Assembly (NCBI RefSeq): GCF_964022235.1
Contig: NZ_CAXHZL010000002.1
Coordinates: forward strand, 383,892 to 447,891
From: Limimaricola sp964022235
GTDB lineage: Bacteria > Pseudomonadota > Alphaproteobacteria > Rhodobacterales > Rhodobacteraceae
DNA length: 64,000 nucleotides
Direction: 5' to 3'
Position 1 is the first letter of the stretch. Every line of letters begins with the position of its first letter. This document shows, piece by piece, positions 8,952 through 18,630 of the stretch. The notes below the pieces were generated by a model. The model was given only the letters and a program-made list of their open reading frames with translations. It searched no databases and was not told the origin of the DNA. The translations under genes and the position numbers were made by a program.

Positions 8952-9643
8952 GGCGCGCGGCTCCGGCCCGCTTCGGGCTTGGGCGCATCACGCAGGAACG
9001 GCAGCGCCTTGGAGAAGTAATCCCAGCCGGTCATCAGCGTCAGCACCGCCGCGACCCACAGCAGAACGATCCCGGCCCACCAGCTGATGACCATGCCCCA
9101 GTATTTCCAGACCAGCCCCAATTCGTCCGGCGTGCCGCCCGAGAGGATCGAGTCGACCATGGTCTCATCCATGCCGAAGCTCTCCATGACGAAGTAATGC
9201 TCGAAGGCCCCGGTGGAAAACAGCACCGCGATGGCAACCATCTGCGCGGTGGTCTTCCACTTGGCGAGCTTGGTGACCTTCAAAAGCCCCGCCTTGGCCC
9301 CGAGGAACTCGCGCAGGCCCGACACGAAAACCTCGCGAAACAGGATCAGCGTCGCGGGCAAGAGAATCCATGGGTTCATGCCGGAAAAGCCGGTGATCAC
9401 CAAAAGCGCGATGATCACCATCGCCTTGTCGGCGATGGGGTCGAGCATCGCGCCGAACTTCGACTCCTGCTTCCACGCCCGCGCGAGATAGCCGTCGAGA
9501 AAGTCGGTCACCGCGGCAGTGACGAAGAGCACCAGCGCGAACCAGTCGGCCCAGGGCCGGATGAAGAACAAGAACATCACCGCGACGCCGGGGGCAGCGA
9601 GGAGACGCATAACGGTGAGGATGTTGGGCAAGGTCCATGTCAT
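8948..9643 (-). CDS. pgsA: CDP-diacylglycerol--glycerol-3-phosphate 3-phosphatidyltransferase
   Basis: This membrane enzyme makes phosphatidylglycerophosphate. The CDP-alcohol phosphotransferase signature is complete: D-G-x2-A-R-x8-G-x3-D-x3-D, read from DGYLARAW to MLDPIADK. The protein is 231 residues from the ATG at 9643, where homology starts (MTWTLPNILTV), with several hydrophobic segments. A loop rich in acidic and polar residues (MESFGMDETMVDSIL and on) interrupts the last membrane segments. It heads pgsA-moaD-moaE. Confidence 0.92.
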   Translation of the reverse strand: MTWTLPNILTVMRLLAAPGVAVMFLFFIRPWADWFALVLFVTAAVTDFLDGYLARAWKQESKFGAMLDPIADKAMVIIALLVITGFSGMNPWILLPATLILFREVFVSGLREFLGAKAGLLKVTKLAKWKTTAQMVAIAVLFSTGAFEHYFVMESFGMDETMVDSILSGGTPDELGLVWKYWGMVISWWAGIVLLWVAAVLTLMTGWDYFSKALPFLRDAPKPEAGRSRAP

Positions 9644-9753
9644 GCGCCAAGAGATAGCGCGGCACCCCCGGTCTTGCCAGAGCCAGCGGTCGATCCGTGT
9701 CATCGGAACGGTCATGGCGCGCAGCGCCTGATTTGGCCCAGCGCAGGCGTGGT

Positions 9754-9795
9754 GGACCGGCGGTCCGCCTCCGGCAGGAGTATTTCAAGAGCAAA
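9754..9795. repeat. intergenic palindrome plus Rhodobacterales-type CTCCGGC-AGGAGTATTT element
   Basis: A 5-bp palindrome (GGACC-ggc-GGTCC, 9754-9766) is followed by CCTCCGGCAGGAGTATTT and an A-rich tail. Very similar CTCCGGCGGGAGTATTT strings are familiar at gene ends in Rhodobacterales genomes (recollection). Lying just after the uvrC stop, it may act in transcript termination. Confidence 0.4.
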
Positions 9796-9810
9796 GTGGC
9801 CCGCCCGGCC

Positions 9811-11694
9811 TCAGCCTTGCTCGTGAAAATGACCGTAGATCTTCTCGGCCAGACTTTCCGAGATGCCCTGCACCACCTTGAGATCGGCGAGGTTGGCGCG
9901 GCTCACCGCCTTGGCCGAGCCGAAATGCGCCAGCAGCGCGCGCTTGCGCGTGGCGCCGACACCCGCGATCTCGTCGAGCGGCGTGGCGCCCACGGCCTTG
10001 GCGCGCTTGGCGCGGTGGGTGCCGATGGCAAAGCGGTGTGCCTCGTCGCGCAGCCGCTGCACAAAGTAGAGGACGGGATCGTTGCGCGGCAGGGCGAAGG
10101 GCCGCATGCCGGTGCGGTGGAATTCCTCCTTGCCGTGATCGCGGTCCACGCCTTTGGCGACGCCGATCATCGCCACGTCGTCGACACCCAGTTCGTCGAG
10201 GATCTCCTGCACCGCGCTCACCTGCCCCGCGCCGCCGTCGATCAGCAGAAGGTCGGGCCAGGCCGGGCTCTCGCGGTTCGGATCTTCCTTGAGGAGCCGC
10301 GCGAAGCGGCGCGTCAGCACCTCCTTCATCATGCCGAAGTCGTCGCCCGGCGTGATCTCGGTGCCCTTGATGTTGAACTTGCGGTATTGGCTTTTCTCGA
10401 ACCCCTCGGCCCCGGCAACGATCATGCCGCCGACCGCATCGGTGCCCATGATATGGCTGTTGTCGTAGACCTCGATCCGGCGTGGCGGCGCGTCGAGACC
10501 GAAGGCCTCGGCCAGCCCTCGCAGCAGCTTTCCTTGCGTCGCCGTCTCGCTCATCTTGCGCGCAAGGCTTTCGCGCGCGTTGCGCGCAGCACCTTCGACC
10601 AGTTCGGCCTTTTCGCCCCGCTGCGGCACGACGATCTCGACCCGCCGACCAAGCGCCTCGCTCAGAGCCTCGACCATCAGGTCCGGATCGTCGAGACCGT
10701 GGCTCAGGATCAGCTGCCGCGGTGGCTCGCGATCGGCATAGAACTGGCCGACGAAGGCCTGCATGACCTCCGAAGGGTCTTCTTCGCCGGAGACGCGGGG
10801 ATAGTAGTCGCGGTTGCCCCAGTTCTGGTTGCCACGGATGAAGAACACCTGCACGCAGGCCTGCCCCCCCTCGACGTGCAGTGCGATGACGTCGGCCTCC
10901 GACACGCCGCGCGGGTTGATGCCTTGGGCCGTCTGCACCTGCGTCAGCGCCCGGATCCGGTCGCGCAGGGCGGCGGCGCGCTCGAACTCCATCGCCTCCG
11001 ACGCCTCGGCCATCTGGCGGCCCAGCACCTCCTGCACCTGCGTCGATTTGCCGGACAGAAAGCGCACTGCGTCGTTGACGCTCGCGGCATAATCCCCGGC
11101 GCTGATTTCGCCGGTGCAGGGCGCGGAGCATCGCTTGATCTGGTGCAGCAGGCAGGGGCGCGTGCGGCCCTCGAACACCGAATCCGTGCAATTGCGCAGC
11201 AAGAACGCGCGCTGCAACTGGTTCAGTGTACGGTTCACGGCCCCCGCGCTGGCGAATGGCCCGAAGAACTGCCCCGCGCCCTTGCGTGCGCCGCGATGCT
11301 TGCCGATCTGCGGGAACTCATGCGCCGAGATATGGATGTTCGGGAATGACTTGTCGTCGCGCAAAAGCACATTGTAGCGCGGCTTGAGCTGCTTGATGAG
11401 GTTCTGCTCGAGGAGCAGCGCCTCGGTCTCGGTCCGCGTGGTGAGGAACATCATCGACGCGGTTTCGCGGATCATCCGCGCGATCCGGCCCGAATGGCCC
11501 GTGGGCCGCGCATAGCTCGACACCCGCGCGCGCAGGTTGCGCGCCTTGCCGACGTAGAGCACCCGGCTTTCGGCATCGAGCATCCGGTAGACGCCGGGCG
11601 AGCCGTCGATCAGCCGCAGCTGCGACCGGATCAGCTCGTGGCCGGTGAGAGGGGTCCGTGGCGTGTCGGTCTTGGTGTCGGTCATGCGGTCCAT
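9811..11694 (-). CDS. uvrC: excinuclease ABC subunit C
   Basis: UvrC makes both incisions in nucleotide excision repair with UvrA and UvrB. The 627-residue protein has the N-terminal GIY-YIG-type nuclease (GVYRMLD, VLYVGKARNLRARV), the cysteine-containing RPCLLHQIKRCSAPC segment, a UVR motif (FERAAALRDRI), the RNase H-like endonuclease with RIEVYDNSHIMGTDAVGGM, and a C-terminal helix-hairpin-helix (IAGVGATRKRALL). An internal ATG at 11685 is an equally possible start, since neither has a strong ribosome-binding site. Confidence 0.95.
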   Translation of the reverse strand: MDRMTDTKTDTPRTPLTGHELIRSQLRLIDGSPGVYRMLDAESRVLYVGKARNLRARVSSYARPTGHSGRIARMIRETASMMFLTTRTETEALLLEQNLIKQLKPRYNVLLRDDKSFPNIHISAHEFPQIGKHRGARKGAGQFFGPFASAGAVNRTLNQLQRAFLLRNCTDSVFEGRTRPCLLHQIKRCSAPCTGEISAGDYAASVNDAVRFLSGKSTQVQEVLGRQMAEASEAMEFERAAALRDRIRALTQVQTAQGINPRGVSEADVIALHVEGGQACVQVFFIRGNQNWGNRDYYPRVSGEEDPSEVMQAFVGQFYADREPPRQLILSHGLDDPDLMVEALSEALGRRVEIVVPQRGEKAELVEGAARNARESLARKMSETATQGKLLRGLAEAFGLDAPPRRIEVYDNSHIMGTDAVGGMIVAGAEGFEKSQYRKFNIKGTEITPGDDFGMMKEVLTRRFARLLKEDPNRESPAWPDLLLIDGGAGQVSAVQEILDELGVDDVAMIGVAKGVDRDHGKEEFHRTGMRPFALPRNDPVLYFVQRLRDEAHRFAIGTHRAKRAKAVGATPLDEIAGVGATRKRALLAHFGSAKAVSRANLADLKVVQGISESLAEKIYGHFHEQG

Positions 11695-11987
11695 ATCGGC
11701 ATCAGGCGCTGGACCTGCAATCTAGTTGTCCCGAGCCCATGTGCAAAGCTGTCCACCGGTTCTGGGGATAAGGATGTGGGCAGGGTCGGGACGGCGGGGA
11801 TTTTGTGTGGAGAGTCAGGGAGTTGATGGGTATGCCCAATTATTAGGCAATGCCTATACTCCTGTTTTCCTTACGCAAACCGACCCGGTTCGCAAAGATT
11901 TCATCCCCAACCCGGTTTGGGACAGATTGCGCACAGCCCCGGTGGACGAACAGGTGGATGAGCCTGTGGGCAGGGCTGCGGGCAAGA
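11695..11987. other. 293-bp gap with DnaA-box-like words and a short perfect dyad
   Basis: No gene is visible. The gap is less GC-rich than its flanks and contains several words close to the DnaA-box consensus: TGGGGATAA at about 11763, TGTGGAGAG near 11806 and GGTGGATGA near 11952. It also has a 13-bp dyad TAGGCA-a-TGCCTA (11844-11856). It separates uvrC (whose promoter must lie here) from the end of an SDR gene. An origin-like or DnaA-regulated role is only a suggestion. Confidence 0.35.
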
Positions 11988-12770
11988 TCAGTTGTGGCCC
12001 TGGATATCCGGGGTCTGCCAGCCCAGATGCTGGCCGCCGTCGACGCACAAGAGCTGCCCCGTGACGCCCGGCGCATCGAGGAAGTAGCCCAGCGCCGCGC
12101 AGATGTCCTCGGGGTTGGAGCCGCGCTGCAGCACCGTGTTGGCGCGCTGTGCCGCGTAATGGTCGTCGGACTGGTTGGCGCCCTGCAGGGTCGGACCGGG
12201 ACCGATGGCATTGACCCGCAGCCGTGGCGCCAGCGCCTGTGCCGCGGTGCGGGTGAAGGCCCAGAGCCCCATCTTGGCGATGGTGTAGGACATGAAGTCA
12301 GGGGTGAGCTTGCGCACCCTTTGGTCGATGATGTTGACCACAAGGCCTTGGGCCACCGGCTCGCCGCGCGCGTCGCGGGCAGGCTCGGTGATCCCTTGGG
12401 CCACGTGTTGCGTCAGCACGACGGGCGCGCGCAGGTTGCTCTCCATCGCGCGGTCCCAGCTGTCGCGGGTGCCGCTGTCGATGCTGTCGTATTCGAAGAT
12501 CGAGGCCGAGTTGACAAGGCAGGTGATCGGCCCGCCCAAGGCCTCGGTCGCGCGCGGGATCAGGCCCTGCACCGCCGCCTCGTCGAGCAGGTCCGCGCCT
12601 AGCGCGTGGGACACGCGACCCATGGCGCGGATCTCGGCCACGACCTCCTCGGCAGGGCCCTGCGAGGTGTTGTAATGCACGATCACGTCGAAGCCGCGCG
12701 CCCCGAGATCGAGCGCCATGGCGCGGCCCAGACGCGTGCCAGCGCCGGTGACGAGCGCGCGCGCCTTCAT
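11988..12770 (-). CDS. SDR family oxidoreductase, pteridine reductase (FolM/PTR1)-like
   Basis: This 260-residue protein has an SDR fold with the cofactor loop TGAGTRLGRAMAL, which is TGxxxRLG as in pteridine reductases rather than the general TGxxxGxG. It also has VNSASIF and the catalytic YTIAK. The C-terminus GQLLCVDGGQHL is typical of SDRs. PTR1/FolM enzymes reduce dihydrobiopterin or dihydrofolate; the match is at motif level only. The ATG at 12770 overlaps the antiporter stop by 4 bp, so it is the distal gene of the operon running from 14.7 kb. Confidence 0.75.
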   Translation of the reverse strand: MKARALVTGAGTRLGRAMALDLGARGFDVIVHYNTSQGPAEEVVAEIRAMGRVSHALGADLLDEAAVQGLIPRATEALGGPITCLVNSASIFEYDSIDSGTRDSWDRAMESNLRAPVVLTQHVAQGITEPARDARGEPVAQGLVVNIIDQRVRKLTPDFMSYTIAKMGLWAFTRTAAQALAPRLRVNAIGPGPTLQGANQSDDHYAAQRANTVLQRGSNPEDICAALGYFLDAPGVTGQLLCVDGGQHLGWQTPDIQGHN

Positions 12771-13708
12771 GCCAGCACCGACACGCCGTAGGCGACGTAA
12801 AGCGCGGTCAGCGCCACGCCCCAGCCGCGGGTCACGTCGCGGCCCCAGTAGACGAAGGGCACCAGCAGCAGCGAGGCCGCCAGCATCACCCACAGATCGA
12901 AGCCGAGGAAATCGGCTCCCACGGGGATCGGCCCCACGAGGCTCGCCACTCCGAGGATTCCAAGAAGGTTGAACATGTTCGATCCAATCACGTTGCCCAT
13001 CGCCACGTCGGCTTGACGACGGATAGCGGCCATGACGGTCGTTGCAAGCTCCGGTAGAGAGGTGCCGATCGCCACGAGGGTCAGGCCGATCGCGGTCTGC
13101 GAGATGCCCATCGCCTCGGCAATGGACACCGCCCCCGTCACCAGCAGGTCCGCACCCACCGGCAAACCGATCAGACCGGCCAAGAGATAGACCGCGATCT
13201 TCCAGCCGCGCATCTTGGGATCGGCACCCTCGACCTCTTCCTCATCGATGGTACCCCGACGATGCTTTCGCGCCGCGCGGGCGGCATAGATCAGCATTGC
13301 CGCCAGCGCCGACAGCAGCACCAGCCCCGAGCCCCAGCCCAGCACGCCAGTAAAGGCCAGCGCCATGAACAGCACCGTGGCGCCCATCATCTGCAAAAAG
13401 CTCGACCGCGTGTCGGACCCGCCGCTCGCGTGCAGCGTCGTGATCAGCGCGGGAATGCCGAGGACCAAAAGCACGTTGGCGACGTTGGAGCCCACCACGT
13501 TGCCCAGAGCGATGCCTGGTGCGCCGTCGAGAATCGCGTCGACCGACACCAGAAGCTCCGGCGCGGAGGTGCCGAAGGCCACGACCGTCAACGACACGAT
13601 CAACGCCGGAATGCCCAGTCGCAGGGCAAGGTTCACCGCCCCCTTCACCAGAGCATCCCCCGCGAAGACGAGGAGCACGAGTCCCGCCGCCACCATCAGC
13701 CAGTCCAT
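12767..13708 (-). CDS. calcium/sodium antiporter, CaCA superfamily (YrbG-like)
   Basis: This 313-residue membrane protein has the two inverted alpha-repeats of CaCA exchangers: GTSAPELLVS with GNVVGSNVANV in the first half and GTSLPELATT with GNVIGSNMFN in the second. About ten hydrophobic segments and a charged cytoplasmic loop (KHRRGTIDEEEVEG) are visible. It exchanges Ca2+ for Na+ or H+. The ATG at 13708 shares bases with the upstream stop (TGATG). A paralogue lies at 53434-54354. Confidence 0.9.
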   Translation of the reverse strand: MDWLMVAAGLVLLVFAGDALVKGAVNLALRLGIPALIVSLTVVAFGTSAPELLVSVDAILDGAPGIALGNVVGSNVANVLLVLGIPALITTLHASGGSDTRSSFLQMMGATVLFMALAFTGVLGWGSGLVLLSALAAMLIYAARAARKHRRGTIDEEEVEGADPKMRGWKIAVYLLAGLIGLPVGADLLVTGAVSIAEAMGISQTAIGLTLVAIGTSLPELATTVMAAIRRQADVAMGNVIGSNMFNLLGILGVASLVGPIPVGADFLGFDLWVMLAASLLLVPFVYWGRDVTRGWGVALTALYVAYGVSVLA

Positions 13709-13887
13709 CAAAGCTTGTCCTTTCCACAGGGGCACGGCCCCTTGCCTATCCTCGGTCGCCCGCAGGCGACGCAGCGGCCCCGACCCAGCAGGCCCTTGGG
13801 GCCGCGGGGCTTCGGAAGCCGCAGTTTTCCGAACATGGCGAGCACGATCATGCCCACCAGAAATAGCGTGACGATCTTGATCAGCAT
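13708..13887 (-). CDS. small membrane protein with a C-terminal zinc-ribbon-like cysteine cluster
   Basis: This 59-residue protein has an N-terminal membrane helix (IVTLFLVGMIVLAMFG), a Pro/Gly/Lys-rich linker and a C-terminal CVACGR...CPCG cluster (CxxC and CxC). It starts one base after the S49 peptidase stop (TGAgATG) and its stop overlaps the antiporter start. That tight coupling on both sides argues it is real. No function is known to me. Confidence 0.7.
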   Translation of the reverse strand: MLIKIVTLFLVGMIVLAMFGKLRLPKPRGPKGLLGRGRCVACGRPRIGKGPCPCGKDKL

Positions 13888-13888
13888 C

Positions 13889-14692
13889 TCAGAGCCCGAA
13901 ACGGGCAAAGCCGGCGCGCTCTTCGATGGCCCCCATCGTCTCGCCCGCTAGCGCTGCACCAAAGCGGCTCAGAAGTGGACGGCGCTTGGCATAGCGGCGC
14001 AGCCGCATCTTGTCTCCAAAGCGCGCCTTGAGCACCGGCACCAGATGACCGACCCCGTCGGCGAGGCCTTTCTCGACCGCGCGCGCGCCGATCCAGATCT
14101 CCCCGGTGAAGAGACTCGGATCGTCCGCGAGCTTCGCGCCGCGCCGTGTCTTCACATGATCGATGAAATAATCGTGCATTTCCCCGAGCCAGCGTTCGAG
14201 CCGCGCCACGTCTTCGGGCTTTTCGGGGCGAAACGGGTCGAGAAAGCTCTTGGATCTGCCAGCGGTATGCACCCGGCGTTCGACGCCGTGCCGCGCGATC
14301 ATCTCATGCGCGCCGAAACCGGCCGAGATGACCCCGATCGAGCCCATGATCGAGCCGCGATCCACGAAGATCTCGTCGGCGGCGCTGGCCAGCCAGTAGC
14401 CACCCGAGGCCGCCACATCCTCGACGAAGGCGATGACCGGCACGCTCTTTTCCTCCGCGAGCCTGCGGATGCGCGCGGCGATCAGCGAGGATTGCACCGG
14501 CGAGCCGCCGGGCGAGTTGATCTCGATGGCGACGGCGGCGGGCTTGCCGCGCTTGAACGCCTTTTCGATCATCGCGGCAGTGCCCGCGTCATCAAGGCCG
14601 CGACCGGCGATGCCGATGGCGCCCTGAAGGCGGATGACGGAAACGACGGGGCCCTTGGGGCGAAACGGCAGCCAATTCATCATGGCTGACAT
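13889..14692 (-). CDS. S49 family serine peptidase (SppA/SohB-like)
   Basis: This 267-residue protein has the S49 catalytic serine in DVAASGGYWLA, the lysine of the Ser-Lys dyad in GRSKSFLDPF, and the substrate strand EINSPGGSPVQS. SppA-family enzymes cut residual signal peptides or membrane proteins. Here the N-terminus lacks a clear membrane helix, so the enzyme may be cytosolic or peripherally attached. It is the first gene of the S49-small protein-antiporter-SDR operon. Confidence 0.88.
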   Translation of the reverse strand: MSAMMNWLPFRPKGPVVSVIRLQGAIGIAGRGLDDAGTAAMIEKAFKRGKPAAVAIEINSPGGSPVQSSLIAARIRRLAEEKSVPVIAFVEDVAASGGYWLASAADEIFVDRGSIMGSIGVISAGFGAHEMIARHGVERRVHTAGRSKSFLDPFRPEKPEDVARLERWLGEMHDYFIDHVKTRRGAKLADDPSLFTGEIWIGARAVEKGLADGVGHLVPVLKARFGDKMRLRRYAKRRPLLSRFGAALAGETMGAIEERAGFARFGL

Positions 14693-14720
14693 CTAGGCCC
14701 CACATCACCCCATCACAAGA

Positions 14721-15478
14721 TCACGAGCGAATGCGCCAGCCAGTGCGGAAAATAAGCCAGATGACCCCGAGGCAGATCGCCGTGAACAGGCTGATCGCCG
14801 CGAGGCTCACCGCGATCGACACGTCGGCCTGCCCGAAGAACGACCAGCGAAAGCCCGAGATCAGATAAACTACAGGATTGAACCGGGTGACGATCTGCCA
14901 AGCCGGGGGCAGCATCGAGATCGAGTAGAAACTGCCGCCGAGGAACACCAGCGGCGTGATGATCAAAAGCGGGATCAGCTGCAGCTGTTCGAAGTTCTTG
15001 GCCCAGATGCCGATGATGAATCCCAAGAGCGCAAAGCTGATGCAGGTCAGCAGCAGGAAGGCCAGCATCGCCAGAGGGTGCTGGATCGTGAAATCCACGA
15101 AGAGGAACGAGGTGGCCAGGATCACGAGACCGATGAACAGCGCCTTGGTCGCCGCCGCCCCGACGAAGCCGAGCGTCACCTCCAGAAAGCTGAGCGGGGC
15201 CGAGAGGTATTCGTACATCGTCCCGATGAACTTCGGAAAATAGATCGCAAAGCTGGCGTTCGAGGTGGCCTGTGTCATCACCGAGAGCATGATCAGTCCG
15301 GGAATGATGAAGGCCGCGTAATCAACCCCCTCGACCTGATCCATGCGGCTGCCGATGGCCGAGCCGAAGACCACGAAGTAGAGCGAGGTCGAGATGACGG
15401 GCGAGATGAAGCTCTGCAGCAGCGTGCGAAAGAAGCGGGCCATCTCGGCCTTGTAGATCGCGGATACGGCGCCGAGGT

Positions 15479-15482
<4 letters not shown>
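14721..15482 (-). CDS. ABC-2 type transporter permease
   Basis: This 253-residue protein has six predicted membrane helices and the ABC-2 permease pattern (PLVFLGGSFYSISMLPPAW before the last helices). It pairs with the ATPase encoded immediately upstream, whose stop overlaps this start (ATGA at 15479-15482). Such two-gene exporters move drugs, lipids or polysaccharides; the substrate is not evident. It is near but outside the clear EPS block. Confidence 0.88.
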
Positions 15483-16408
<926 letters not shown>

Positions 16409-16521
16409 CTGGAAGCGCCTTTCTAGGGATCGTGGCGACGATAGCTCTGGCCCGCCCCCTGCGAAACCCCGCCCGCGGCCGATCTCCGCGCGCCAACGCA
16501 CACACCAGTCTCGGGAACCGA

Positions 16522-17274
16522 TCAGTCGTGGCGCATCCGCCAGGCCCGGAGCGCATGGCCCGGCAGGATCGCCGCGCAGCGCACGTAGCGCCCGGCGAGC
16601 CGCGCCGGATCCGAGCCCGCCCGCCACAACCATTCGAGCGCCAACCGGCGCACGAGGCGCGGCGCGCGGCGTTGCGAACCTGCAAGGAAATCGAGCCCTG
16701 CACCGATCGACACGAAGCCCATGCCGGGATGCAGATCCCGTCCCCGCGCGGCAAGCTGCTCCTGCTTGGGCGCGCCAAGCGCGAGAAACACGAGGCCCGC
16801 GCCGCTTTCGGCCACGGCATCGAGCGCCGCCTTGGCCTCCGCGCCGTTCGGGTCGAAACCCATCGTCGGCGCGATTCGGGCCGCGACCCGCAGCCCCGGT
16901 ACAAGCTGCTGCAGAGCCTTGGCCGCGCGAGCGAGGCTTTCGGTGGTCCCGCCGATGAAGGCCAATGCCACGTCCTGTTGCACCGCCTCGCGCGCCAGTG
17001 GCACGATCAGGTCGGCCCCGGGCAAGAGCGCCACTTCACGCCCTGCCAGACGCGACAGCCAGACCACTGGGTTGCCATCGGCCGTGATCAACTCGTGGCG
17101 CACATAGGCCTCGAAGAAGCCCCGGTCGCGGCGCAGCTTCACGAGATGGTCGAGATTGAGTGTGGCCAGAGCGAAACCTTCATCGCGCCTGAAGCGATCC
17201 GCGACGTCGCTCAACAAAGCGGCCTGCCCGGTCACATTGACCCGGACCGCTCCGATACCGAAACGGAATTCCAT
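16522..17274 (-). CDS. WecG/TagA/CpsF family glycosyltransferase
   Basis: This 250-residue protein belongs to the GT26 family: LATLNLDHL near the N-terminus, GNPVVWLSRL and the conserved FLALGAPKQEQL block are visible. Members transfer N-acetylmannosamine(uronate) or related sugars to lipid-linked intermediates of surface polysaccharides. It is divergent from the Gfo/Idh gene and marks the left edge of the EPS locus. The ATG at 17274 fits the start of homology (MEFRFGIGAV). Confidence 0.85.
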   Translation of the reverse strand: MEFRFGIGAVRVNVTGQAALLSDVADRFRRDEGFALATLNLDHLVKLRRDRGFFEAYVRHELITADGNPVVWLSRLAGREVALLPGADLIVPLAREAVQQDVALAFIGGTTESLARAAKALQQLVPGLRVAARIAPTMGFDPNGAEAKAALDAVAESGAGLVFLALGAPKQEQLAARGRDLHPGMGFVSIGAGLDFLAGSQRRAPRLVRRLALEWLWRAGSDPARLAGRYVRCAAILPGHALRAWRMRHD

Positions 17275-17517
17275 CGCTCTTATCGAACCTCGTCTCGATA
17301 TCATTTGCCGCGAAGCCTCACCGCGCGCTGCGGACCAAATCCCAAGTTCCAGACCATGGACGCGCCGATGTTCCCAGCCTACGGATATTCTAGGCGAAAA
17401 TGAGGATGACCGCTACTTACGCTGCGGAATGGCGAACCGAAGCAAAGGTATACAACCCGTAGTGTCGGCAGCGCCGATAGACGGTCCGGTTCTGTCGAAG
17501 GAGGTCGAAAGCGACGA

Positions 17518-18630
17518 ATGAGCGAAGTGTCCCTTATCGGCTGCGGCTATGTCGCCGACCTCTACATGCGCAGCTTCAAGGCTCATCCCCGAATCCGCGT
17601 GCTGGGCGCCCATGACCGCGATGCTGCGCGACAGGCCGCTTTCTGCGCGCACTGGGGCCTGACGCCACTGCCCGATGCCGCCGCCGCTTGCGCCGCCCTG
17701 CCGCATGACGGGCTGGTGCTGAACCTCACCAACCCCAAGAGCCACGCCGCGATCACCCGTGGCTGCCTGAGAGCGAGCCGTCACGTCTGGTCGGAAAAGC
17801 CGATGGTCACCGACATGGAGACCGCGCGCGAGTTGCACGACCTTGCCCGCGCGCGCGGGCTGCAGCTGGCCACCGCCCCCTCCTCTGTGCTGTCGCAATC
17901 GGCCCAGGGCCTTGGCCGGGCGCTGCGCATGGGCGTGGGCGGCCCGCCGCGACTGATATATGCCGAGCTCGACGACGGCTTTGTGCCCCGCGCACCTTAT
18001 CACAGCTGGGCCAGCGAGAGCGGCGCGCCATGGCCCGCCGAGGACGAGTTCGCCACCGGCTGCACGCTGGAGCATGCGGGCTACTGGCTGTCGTGGCTCA
18101 TCGCGCATTTCGGCCCCGTGGCGCGGGTGGTCGCGGCGGCGGCCGAGGTGATCCCCGACAAGCCGGGCGTGCGCCGCGCGGCGCCGGATTTCTCGGTGGC
18201 GGCGCTGTTTTTCGAAAGCGGCCCCGTGGCGCGGCTCACCTGCTCGATCGCGGCCCCGCATGATCATAGGCTGCGGGTGATCGGCGATGAGGGCGTGATC
18301 GAGGTAGCCCGGGCCTGGGACAACCACGCCCCCGTGCGCTACCGCCGCCGGATGCGCCTGCGCCGCCGCCTGTTGGAGAGCCCGCTGGTGCGCGATGTCT
18401 CGCTCAAGGGCGCGCATCAGTCCAAGCCCGGACGGCGCGGGGCCGCGAAGATGGATTTCGCGCTGGGCCCTATCGAGATGCTCGACGCCATTTCGCAGGG
18501 CCGCGAAAGTCGGCTCGCAGGCGCCTATGCGCTGCATCTGACCGAGGTGACGCTGGCCATTCAAGAGGGCGCGGTGCGCGAGATGACGACACGCTGCGAT
18601 CCGATGGAGCCGATGCCTTGGGCGCTGTGA
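17518..18630 (+). CDS. Gfo/Idh/MocA family oxidoreductase
   Basis: This 370-residue NAD(P)-dependent sugar oxidoreductase has a Rossmann start (VSLIGCGYVADLY) and the family's EKP motif (VWSEKPMVTD). A C-terminal alpha/beta domain follows. It probably modifies a nucleotide sugar or sugar intermediate for the EPS. AAGGAGG lies 14 bp before the ATG. It is first in a tightly coupled plus-strand block (oxidoreductase-epimerase-GT4-GT2). Confidence 0.85.
   Translation: MSEVSLIGCGYVADLYMRSFKAHPRIRVLGAHDRDAARQAAFCAHWGLTPLPDAAAACAALPHDGLVLNLTNPKSHAAITRGCLRASRHVWSEKPMVTDMETARELHDLARARGLQLATAPSSVLSQSAQGLGRALRMGVGGPPRLIYAELDDGFVPRAPYHSWASESGAPWPAEDEFATGCTLEHAGYWLSWLIAHFGPVARVVAAAAEVIPDKPGVRRAAPDFSVAALFFESGPVARLTCSIAAPHDHRLRVIGDEGVIEVARAWDNHAPVRYRRRMRLRRRLLESPLVRDVSLKGAHQSKPGRRGAAKMDFALGPIEMLDAISQGRESRLAGAYALHLTEVTLAIQEGAVREMTTRCDPMEPMPWAL

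Noticed and set aside
11695..11987. Chromosomal replication origin
   Set aside because: The DnaA-like words are inexact and no dnaA, parAB, gidA or hemE genes flank the gap; kept only as a low-score finding.
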